DNA from: Papilionanthe hookeriana x Papilionanthe teres
Lineage: Eukaryota > Streptophyta > Magnoliopsida > Asparagales > Orchidaceae
Reading direction: 5' to 3'
Assembly (NCBI GenBank): GCA_022702705.1
Contig: CM040426.1
Span: 75,475,306-75,539,305, forward strand
DNA length: 64,000 nucleotides
In this document: one piece after another, positions 24,239-36,234 of the stretch
Position numbering within the stretch: position 1 is the first letter of the stretch
Layout of the letters: each line of letters opens with the position of its first letter
Notes under the pieces: model-generated
Seen by the model: only the letters and a program-made list of their open reading frames with translations
Databases searched by the model: none
Told to the model about the DNA's origin: nothing
Position numbers and translations under genes: made by a program

Positions 24239-27200
24239 TCAGTCGAGAGACAGCGAAGACAGCTGATCGGTAGGCGTATTACTCGACTGCTGATGATGCT
24301 GGGCGACATTCCTCAAAACCTCCATCGCCTCCGCAACTTTGGCTTTCAAGGAATCCGGAGACTCCAGCAAATGCAGCACCTCAGTCTGGTCCATCTCCAA
24401 CAGCATTCCCGTCACTTTCGCGGCATGGTCGCGCTCTAGCTGCTCCACAAGTGGGTACAAGCTTTCTCCAAGCATCTGCAGTAAGGAAAGTTGAGATAAA
24501 TAGACAACAGAATAACATAAAGGGAAGATTTAAACGTACATAACCCACTCAATTCTTATGTATGTCAAAGTCTTAACACCTAAAGTTTAATTTTGACATG
24601 CATGCCGCCTTATCTGTGTATGAAAAGGTGAATTGGATGCATTTTTAAAAAGTTAAAATGGTGGTATTTTTCATAAGATGTGAAAGATTTGGGTGGTATA
24701 AATGTAAAATGTAAATTTTAGGTGTTAGATATGAAAATACATAGGAATGGGGTTGTTTGGATGTAAATGCCGCTGATAATAGTGCGAAGGATGAGACATA
24801 ATACTAAGTCAAAAATAGATGGCAATAATGAACCAAACTAAGCTCACTTGATATATCAGTACTACAAAGAAATGGAAAAGAGAATTCTCTTGAGCAAGAA
24901 AAATAGCAAAAGGTTCTTCATTTTTTAAATAAATACCGCCTTAACTATGCATTAAATGGTGTATTTCACTTTTTAAAAGTCAAAACAGTGCTATTTTTTA
25001 TGTAATATGAATGATTTGGGAGGTATAAATGTAAAAACTAAACTTTAGGTGTCAGATAAATAGAAATTATGTTTGTAACAATAACCCTGGTTCAAAATAT
25101 GGCACTGGAAAAGGTGGCACTATAAATGGCGTATCAGCTTTCATCTTGAAACATACCATCCTCTGCTGCTCAGGCGACGCATTTGCGAGAGCGGAAGCTA
25201 AAGTCCCTATGGGAATAGGCTGCGATATGGGGGCCTCACGCAGGTGCATTCCTCCCATATCATAAGGGACAGAAAGCATTCCTCCGACACCTGGCATTGG
25301 AACATCGGGCATGTTTCGACCTGGTGGGTATCTGTACAAGCGTCCTCCCATTGGAAGCATCTGTGGTGCATCCAAAGGAAACTGGTTACACCTTTGATTT
25401 CAAGAGATTCAAAGATACAGTCGCAAGGCTCTACAATTAGTTAGTTCATCATAAAAGCAAAAGCATTATAGAAAATCCAGTATCTCTTTATAATAAAGCA
25501 AGCTCGCCGTTCCTATCTTTCACCTAATACACGCATAAACACAGAAAAGCCCACATACTTGAAATAAAAGGAAGAATTTGACCTCGGTAGCTTCCAGGCA
25601 GAAGAGAAACTAAAAACTAAGAAGAACTAAAGCCTGTCGCAAGAAAGAAGTAATATCCCGATTCATTAACAAGATTAGGCCTATCACAAAATATTAATAA
25701 TAGGGTTAAACCCCAAATGATCCCCCGATCTATTTATATGTGAGCAATTTAGTCCCAAAACATTTACATTGGTCCAATTTAGTCCCACGACTTAAAAAAA
25801 TTGATGCTTCACAGACTAAACTGAGATCAAATCTATAAAATTGAGGGACTAAATTGGAACCATTTTTATGTAATGCTTTCTACATGATGGGTAAATTGGG
25901 ATCAATTTTTAATAACCGAAGAACTGAATTGGGCCACTTGAAAACTCAGGGACTAAAAAGGTATCTACTAACAAAAAAATATCTAGCCAAAGAATATAAG
26001 AAAACTTTCTATTAAAGAAAATATGAAGACCCACCTGTTGCTGGAGTAGAGGCATTGGTTGCTGTGATTGCTGAATGGATCCTGCTCCACCACGTCTACC
26101 CCCAGGAGGGCGCTGGACCTGCTGGCCTTGTTGAACCATGGGCACAAAAAAATTTGGCATAGGAGCTCCACTAGGCCTCATCCCAGGAACAAGCTGCTGC
26201 TGATAACCAAACCCAGGCTGCAAGAGAAGTATTTGTCAGTGCATAACGCTGATTAAGGAAACTCACTTGATATCCTACCTAAGTTTCAAGAGAGTAAAGT
26301 GTAAAAATAGTCACTTCAATATTTATATGGGGTCATTTTAGTTTCTGAGTCTATTAAGTGTTTGAAGAAATGATTAATTTGGTAAACGATTATTTCCTTA
26401 ATTCATGAGTTGGGCTTCTATAGAGCTTATAATCCTTTTACAAATAACCTCTAGACTTCTTCTATATTTCATATTTACAATTAGACCACTCAAAATAAGA
26501 TACAAATCTCAACACTCACCCCAAGAAGAGTAAAGTGTAAAAATAGTCCCTTCAATATTTATATGAGGTCATTTTAGTTTCTGAGTCTATCAAGTGTTTG
26601 AAGAAATGATTAATTTGGTAAAGCAATTATTTCCTTAATTCATGAGTTGGGCTTCTATAGAGCTTATAATCATTTTACAAATAACCTCCAGACTTCTTCT
26701 ATATTTCATATTTACAATTAGACCACTCAAAATAAGATACAAATCTCAACACTCACCCCACAAGATGAGCAAAAGTTATCCACCAAGCCCATCTTGTCAC
26801 ATAATCTAGATGATCTAATGAACTAAATCCTTTAGTGAGGTAGTCAACGACTTGCTCAACAGTGGTCATATGAATTAGCTCCAGTAGATTGTTATTCACC
26901 TTTTCCTTCAAGAAGAAGCTATCAATCTCCACATGTTTGGTTCTATCGTGTTTAACCGGGTTGTTGGCAATGCTGATTGCTAACTTGTTATCACACCACA
27001 ACTTCATTTGAGTTCCTTGATCCACCTTAAGCTCAACCAATAAGGCTCTTGGACACATCATCTCGACAATTCCTAAGGCCATAGCCATGTACTGCCTCTG
27101 CTGCTGACCTTGCTACAGATTGTTTCTTGCCCTTCCAAGAGGCCAAGTTGCGACCTACGAACACGCAGTATCATGTGGTGGATCTTCTATCATTTGCACA

Positions 27201-30200
27201 ACTCGCTCAACAGCATCACAATAGTCCTCAATGTCTACGAGCACGTTCTTCCTGAAGATAAGTCCCTTCCCCGGTGCACTCTTCAGGCACCTCAAATCTA
27301 ATACACTGCGTCCATATGACCATTCCTTGGATCATGCATATAGCAGTTCACCATGCTCACTGCAAATGAGATGTCGAGAGGCGTATGAATCAGATAGATC
27401 AGATGACCCACCAATCTCTGATATCTCTTACGATCAATTAACTCTCCCGCCTCTGCACTAAGCTTAGTCTTCTAATCAATTGGAGAGATTGCAAGCTTGC
27501 TTCCTATGTTGCAAGTTTCTATGAGATCTATTACATACTTTCTCTGACACAAGATCATCCCCTCTGGTTCACGAGCCACCTCAATACCAATGAAGTATCT
27601 GAGTTGTCCAAGGCCCTTCATCTCAAAATATTTGCTCGTTCTAACTTTTACTTAAGCAGCGTTTGTCTCATCATCACTAGTGATAATTATCAACATACAC
27701 AGCAAGCATAGTGATATGAACATCATTTAGACGAAAGAACACAGTATGATCGACATTGATATGCTAATATCTCATGCCCACCATAGATTTTCTAAACTTA
27801 TCAAACCTGGATCGAGAAGATTGTTTTAAGCCATAAAGCGACTTCCTGAGCCTGCACACCTTGCCCACTGTCTGAACTGTACTAAATCTTAGTGGTAAGT
27901 CCATAAAAACCTCTTCCAGTAACTCACCAAGACGAAAAGCATTCTTCACATCGAGTTGGGGTAACTTCTACTCACCATTCACTGCCAAAGAAACCAGTGT
28001 ACTCACTGTGCTCATCTTTGCTATTAGAGCAACTTTCTCGTCATATTTAATGTCTTAATGTCAAATGTCTGACTGTACCCTTTCGTCACCAATCGTGCCT
28101 TGTAACACTCCACTTTTCCTTATAGATTTTGTTTTACTGTGAATATCCACTTGCACCCAATAGCTATTTTCCCCGATGATAATGGTAATATCTCCCACGT
28201 CCTGTTTTTATCAAGAGCACCAAGTTTCTCCAATATAGCGGTTTTTCATTTTGGATCCTCCTGAGCTACCTGTCAATACTTTGATATAGAGCATTGTCTA
28301 AAGATGCAATGAATACTCCGTGCACAGATGATATGTTAAGAGTATGAGACAAACTGAGCAATATCATATAAGAAACTAAAACAATCAAGAGAATAACGAT
28401 CAATAAAACAACTTGCATTACTGCAAGTGGTCCTCCTTAAAGCCATGGGGTGGGTGAAGAAGAGAGAGGAATCATATCACCTAGATAATTAAATTTTGAA
28501 GTGGAAGATGTAAGTATCTCAGGATTTGGTGTAGACCAGGACGAGACTTGATGACACGAGTGACACGATAGACACTATTCCCGGACTTGATGGAATGAGT
28601 GACACAACCAGACACTATTCTCTCATTTTGTCTCCTCCTCGTATGCACTCTCAACTCTCTTTGGCTTGAATCCCTCCACCTTCAGACTCATTTTCCTCAT
28701 TTTTGGCTCTTCCTCAGTTGATCCTTCCCACACAACGGGACAAGGCTTCGCTCCCACATGCACCAATCTCTGACCACACTACTCTCCTCCAAATGCCTCA
28801 TACCTCCAGTACCTGATGAGTCACTGAAGGGTGAGGTCATCTCTTGAGCGCAGTGCGGTTTGAACTCTATAAAGGACACAACCATATTCAAACAGTCTCT
28901 TTCTATCAAGCTCAAACAAACATACCCCTTTTGGGTAAAAAAATAACCCACGAAAACATACTTTATAGCTCTAGAATCCAATTTCCCTACTGATGATCTA
29001 TTGTTATTCAAAAAGCAAACACAACCAAAAACCTTCAATTGGAGGATTCAGCTGTTACCTCCTTTCAGCATCTGACGAGAAGGCTTTCAATCCAACACTC
29101 TCGATGACATTCTGCTGATCAATTGAGCAGCTATCAAAATTGTTTGTCCCCACAAGTGCTTTGAAACATTCATCATGATCATCATGCTTCAAGCTACCTC
29201 TAAAAAGAGTCTATTCTTCATTTCAGCTACTTCATTTTATGTCGATGCGTAAGAACATGTGAAGCACCTGCAATTCTCCTCCTGAGAAAATATCATATCT
29301 GAGCTCAATGCAGCCAAAGCTTATAGCGTACCTAGAAGACCACTTGGCTCAGAGTGTAGCCTCATATAACTCTCCTCTCGTAACATCAATTTAACTATTC
29401 CTCAACCTTCATCGGTCTCTCACGCATGAAGAACCAAATTTCTCTCATGCAAAGTTTTGATTTCAAGCGCACTATGCCCTGTCCTGCACCGAGCTACTCA
29501 AACCACTCTACAGCAATCCAAAGACGAAAGTTGTCGTTGATTCAGTCCTAGGGCTCGCCTGAGCGCATCTTCGACTTCCTAGCTTGCTACAATAGCGATC
29601 ATATTTCGAGTGTTCACGCTGTAATCTGTAGGTTGCCTTCCCAGCAAGCCGCGTTCTCTTCGTCGCCTTCCCAGCAGTTGCGATCATGTTGTTGCCTTCC
29701 CAAAGAGCAGTGATCTCGTCTTTGCCTTCCCATTCGCGCAATCCTGTTCCTCCCTACCTCGCCTCCTGAGCCGCGCCACTTGATCCCTTTCCGAGGGCAC
29801 AAGAGACCAAAAAGAAGTCAGTGATTGAGGAGAAAAAGGTGACGACTCTGGATCCAATCTCGCCGCTTCGTGACCGAACTCTACGGGATTAGAGCTCGCT
29901 GGAAGACGACGAACAATACATGAACCGCCGCGAAGGCTTTAATACCATGAAGAAATGATTAATTTGTTAAAGCGTTTTTTCCTTCGTTCATGAGTTGGGC
30001 TTTTATAGAGCCTTATAATTCTTTTACAAATAACACCTATACTTCATCTATATTTCATATTTACAATTAGAACATTCAAAATAAAATATAAATCTCAACA
30101 ATGTCAAATCAGTCCCTAAACTCTTTTAGTATGGGTTGAAGTAGGGAGGACTATTTTAGGCCCTATTAAAAAAATCAGGGACTTAATTGACACTTTATAG

Positions 30201-33200
30201 ACTCTAGGATTAAAATGAACCTAAAAAAATGACTGAAGACCATTGCCACTATTCAGGTTTCAAAAATAAATAAACCAAACACCTGACATGGTGAAACAAA
30301 GCCATACAGCACAAGAAGAAAAAAAAAAAACCGAAAGTATAATCAGCACACACAATATATTAATTCAGAAGTTCCGTGTCATTAATTTGATTGGGCGAAT
30401 CAAAGCCCGCATGAAAGTAAAAAAGTGGAAGCCCTCTCCAATCTCTACCTCTAGAAAAAAGGATAGTAATTACCAGTGCATACATGATATTAATAACGCA
30501 CCAACAACACTTATTCCATGTAATATTCATGTGCATAAGGATGAAAATGGCCCCAAGCATGCAAATGTATATATGAGTCCCTTATAATATCATAATAAAT
30601 CAAAATAATGTTATAACAGTCGCTAAAAATTAAACAAAATATAAAATGAAACATGCTCGATTTTGGTGAACCATCATTAAATTCAAGTTAGGCCATTTTT
30701 CCCAAAACTAAGGATAGCTAAAACGTTCGCCATATAAATGCCAACAAAATTCTCCCTTTCAATAGTAATGCAGCTCTCATTACGTAATGCAGCTCATTCA
30801 ACTTTACATTACTAAGGGCTTGGATGATAAAATTAAAATTTATTTCACCTGCGGGGGAATAAGGGCAGGCGGAGCTTGACCATAAAATAGTTGTTGCCCA
30901 ATCCCAGGAGTACCAGGGGGATAAATGGGAACACGAGGACCAACATTAGGAGGCATTGGCACTGGCCGCATTTGTGAAAATTGTGCCTGCAAAACAGTAA
31001 AAATTGTCAATTCTAGCTGTAAAAAGTTAGAAACATGGGCAACCTCTTCGATAGAGCAACGGGCATGGGAACATTCAAATCCTAATTTTAAATAGAAATT
31101 ACAGAATAAAAATAACATCTAGACATGTATGCTTTTTGCACGAGGTTAGAAATGAACAAAGAAATTCACGAAAGCATATCAAATACATCATCAGAAAACT
31201 CTGCAAAATTGAGCAGTTGAACGTGCAACTTCAAAGAACAAGAGGCATGCACTGAATGAGCACTGTTGAACGAGAAAAACAAAATTCAAATAAGGAAGAC
31301 AAATTTGAAAGCACATGATGTTTGTCTGGTAACTAAGAGATCAGGCCCCACTTAGTGATCAACGGTATATTGCAGCCTATAAAATTTCCGATATCGACGG
31401 ATTAGCCAAGTCATGCATGAACTCTAAACATAATAATTATCCCAAATATTTGGGATCAGCTTTTACATTTCACCATCCTTTGATTCTATTGAAAGATCAC
31501 AAGGTATTAATTTTATTTTCTAAAAGCCCCATTTTCAATAGTTTTTTTTAATTTAAATTGACCCTCAAACTAACATCAACCCTCAAAATTACCATCTACA
31601 ACCAGAGATTGAATGTTGCTTGTCAGACATAACAAAAATTTGGATACTCCATTTTAAATATTGAAAAATAATAGTTGAACAATTATTAATGTCATATATC
31701 AATATATCATTACTAGTATCTAATTTAACGTATTTCTTTTTACTGTTTTTTTTTGTGTTTAATGGAGTGTCATTTTCTCAATATATACATGGAATCACTA
31801 TAAAAGCAAATAAAACCGTATTTGTATCTGCACAGGTACATTAGCAATTTAACATAGATGAATGGCTGCATTAGTAATCTATATAATTATTTATAAATGC
31901 TAATATTCTCAACTATGCATATATGCATAAACGCATTTTTAAGAAATAGCCCGCATCCATGTTGCATTTTTATCTGGATACCAGGTTAGCCTTTCTCCAT
32001 TCTAAGAGGATTTTTTATAGCCTATATGTTTGTCAAAAATAATACTAAAAAAAGTCTATATTGCACGTGACTCGGAACCAACTAAAATCCATAGTCATCA
32101 ACATATGGAATATTTTATTCCATGTTTAACATTAATTACCTGCAACCTTGCTCGCCTCTCTTCTTTACGTTGTGCGAGTGCGACATAAAGAGGTTTGATA
32201 CCAACCATTTTCCCATTCATCTCTGTAAGCTGTAATAAGGAGAAAATTAATAATAAAAGAAAATATTTAGCATGAAAACAAATTGAGAAAAGATACGCAC
32301 AGCACGAGATGCTTCTTCAGGAGTTGAGAAAGCAACAAATCCAGACCCCTTGCTTATTCCATTAGGATCTCGCATGACCTGTCAGACTAATATGTTCAAC
32401 ATATGTGCCGCAAAGATTTATGATACTTAAAACATAATTATTTGGATTCTTCAAAATTAAAAGAACCTTGCAAGAAGTAATAGAACCAAACTCTGAAAAA
32501 AGCTCTTTTAACTTCTCGTCCCCAATGCTATCATCCAAATTTTTCAAATACAAGTTTACCCCTGGATATTTTTCTGCAGTTTCCTTCATACTCTGTTCAA
32601 ATCTCCCTTTCAGTTCCTGTTCTCTTTCAGATTTCTTCTGTGCTCTGCCAACAAACCACTCTTTATCATCAAATTTCTTCCCATTTAGTTCCTGAACAGC
32701 CAGAGCAGCATCATCTGGATTCTCAAAATTGACAAACCCGAAGCATTTAGATTTGCCATCCGGCTCCTTCATCACCACAACACTCGTAGTTCTCCCATAT
32801 TCAGAAAAAATTTTCCTCAAGTCCTCCTCTGTCACAGATTCAGAAAGGTTTTTCACAAAGACATTATTAAATTTTGTCTTATTTGCAGAATTGTCCCTTT
32901 CATGCTGCCGGAGGAAAGGTCCTACATAGACTTGTTTATCATTCAAAAGCATGCCGTTTAGCTGTTCGATTGCATTTTTTGCTGCTTCCTCTCGATCAAA
33001 CTGAACAAAACCATATCCTTTAGACTGACCAGAAACATCCGTGGCAATCTTGCACGAAAGAATGGTGCCAAACGCAGAAAATGTGTCATAAAGAGCTTTG
33101 TTGTCTATTGCCTTGTCTAGGTTCTGAAAAGAAAAAAATATATATTATTTACAATAGGATCTTTTAGAAAGAAATGAAGTAAATAGGTCTAACAACCAGC

Positions 33201-36187
33201 CAATCAGAAAACCAGTAGAAGAAAGGATGAAAAAGTCAAATACACATACCTTAATAAATATGTTAGCTTCCCCACTTTTGCGAGCGCTAGGGTCACGATT
33301 TGAATGCATCGCGCGAATAGGCTTATCATTGAGGAGGGCATAATTTAGCACCTCCAACGCCCTTGCCGCTGCAACACATGTGAGAAATAACGTAAGAATG
33401 CTTAACATTCTGACATCTTATGATGCTATTGAAGCTTTTCAAGCAAAAGGAGACAGGAGAGCAAACAGAGAAAATATAGCTCAGATATATAAAAAAAAAA
33501 AGTTATAAATCTATCACACGGAAAAAATGATAAATGGAAATAAAACATTTATTAGAAACTAGATATAAATAATATGTTGCTATGAAACTAATTATAAGTG
33601 TTAATAAGCCCAACATATTCAAGATTCAATACAGTTAAAAACAATATAATCTAATTGAGAATACAAATGAAATATAGTTTGCGCCATTTGGGTCTATTAC
33701 ATCAGTTAGGTCTGCTACAACAATAAAATGAACCCCGTTATTTTGGGGTCGCTATGACATTTTGGCTGGTTTAGTGAGCCACCTTTCATGGGGTTGCCTA
33801 TAATATCCAGACCAGCTACATCAACACAGGATAAGTGCATGATCTTTAATTAAATCTAACGCTAGAACAGAAATAAAGGCAAAACCCAGATACAACTAAT
33901 GCTAAAAAGTGAGTTGGATCAAAACCTTAGATAGCAAAAGTAACACAAAAAAGTGTAGGTCAACTTAAGCCCGCAAACCATACATTTCAAAACATCAGCT
34001 AGAAATAAGGGGTGCCAACTCCAAAAGGTACCACATAATGGTTGTTTATTGTAGTTGTTTAGTTACTTCCTCAGTTTAGATTATTTAAGGCTTAATTGGA
34101 ATTACTTTTATTTTTTGTTTTTATTTTTGCTTGTATTTTAAAAATATGTTTGTTTAATGCATTTTTTGCATGCTTGTGTTTTTTTTTTTCAAAAACAAAT
34201 TAATTAATTTTAAAAATACTCAGAACACCTAAAAAATGTTTTGAATGCTTTTGAAAATAACCATGTTATAATATATCAAACATGTTTCATTTTAAGTAAA
34301 AACTAACAAAATAAAATAAAAATAAAAATAAAAACCAAAAACCAAAAGCGATCCCAATTAGGGCCTTAAGAAACATTGTCAAGTTTATTTTTATCTTTTG
34401 GTCAGACTTTCAAAGTAAACTGAAATGAATGATTCCATCAGCCCTTTCTACAACTAAGATTATTATAATTGTTTTACTAGAAAGAGAAGAAGCACAATCC
34501 TATAGCAATAATGATTCTTGCCCTCCGACAAAATAACCTCTTCTCCCACAAACAATGGAAATCTCACTATAATGAACGTTACTGTCAAGCCCTAAACCTC
34601 TCCAAGCAACAAGCCTTAGTTAATCCTAACTCCCACAATCAAGCTCCATATAAGCACTGATTGATTGCTACTATTTCGACCACTAAGAAAAAGAGCCTTA
34701 ATCCATATTGGCCATAGGCTCTTTTGCCCTTAAACAGTGAATCAAAACTTCCAAAATCCCATCATAGCCACAGCTACACCCTAAACCATAAAAACTAAGT
34801 TGCACAAGAGAGTAATATTAATCCAGTATATTTAACAAAATAAATCTACCCGATTAAGCTTACAAGCTCCAGAACAAAGTCAAATTCAGTAAAAATAGTA
34901 ACCAAAGGTAGCAGAGTGAGTTTAAGTAGGATGAACACTTGGCCACCTCAACACAATTTTCAAATCATTTCATATCATAGCATAAAAACTTTCTTTAATC
35001 TTTGAAGAAATTGAGGAGACTACAATCGATGAAAGCACTGAAAATTTAGTTAAAAGCAAGTTGCAAGCTCATGTACATTTCCATGTACAGCAAGGTAAGA
35101 TCATAACATTTCATAGATATCGAAGAGACAATGATTGCAAAGGTATTGTTTAGGAAGCACATTATCTCAAGGCATTCACAAATGAGTGAGTTTTTTGCCT
35201 TGATTAAAAACATAGTGTTAATACAAGATGAGTTTCACATGATGACAATTTGACTTGGTGACATGGAAAAGAGTAGCCGAACAAAACGCGAGAGCAATTG
35301 AACAAGTTAGATTAAATATAGGTATTCAATTATTATAGTAGTATGATATTCAAGACGAAGAAGATGAGTTGCGAGGAAAGATGGAAGACTACAAATATAA
35401 GGGAGAAAGACCTTGAGGATTTAAAAAATGTGTCAACCAAAAATAATGCTCGACTAAATTACACGGACGAATAACATCAATAGGTCAACTACATCAGCAA
35501 GTTCACATCAATAGCAACTTTATAAGGACTCCATTGTAATTATAGTATGATTTTAATTTGCAAGAGCAAATTCTCTCTCAGATGAGAGTGAGGCCAGCAA
35601 AATTTAAGAGGATCTCTAGAACTATAGTTGACCATTCAATAGGTCTAAACTATGATGGGTCAAACAAAATCATCTTGTTGATTATGTCTTGGTTTAATGC
35701 AACATCAAAAACAAAATTATGCAAATTGCCTTGCTTCATCTCTTCATTAACCAAATCATCTGAACAAACTACAACAATTGTTCTAGCCACATTAATTAGG
35801 ATGGCTACAATATCTTTGGCTGACAACAATAACGTTATAGGAAACAAGAACACGGGCTAATTACACATTCATAGGAAACTACATTAATCACTGCATGTAG
35901 GGGTTTAAACGAGCCGAACATGAGCTGAGCCTTCGAACCCATAAAGTGTGTTCGTGTTCGGCTCGTTTGTTTAGCGAGTCGAACACGAGCTGTTCACGGA
36001 CAATGAGTCGTTTTGACAACCCTAATCACGTCACCATTAGATGTTAAAGGTTGGGGCAAGATTTAAGAATTATTGTTTATACATTAAAACATCATTTGAA
36101 CCTAGTTTAATAATTTTTATTCTATTTACTTAATTAATAATTTTAATTGATTATAAGTCTTTTAATTTTTTTAAAAATACAATTCAT

Positions 36188-36234
<47 letters not shown>

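Noticed and set aside
26358..30105. Five-base target duplication for the intron 6 copia element
   Set aside because: The flanks GTGTT and ATGTC agree at only three of five positions, so no duplication is claimed.
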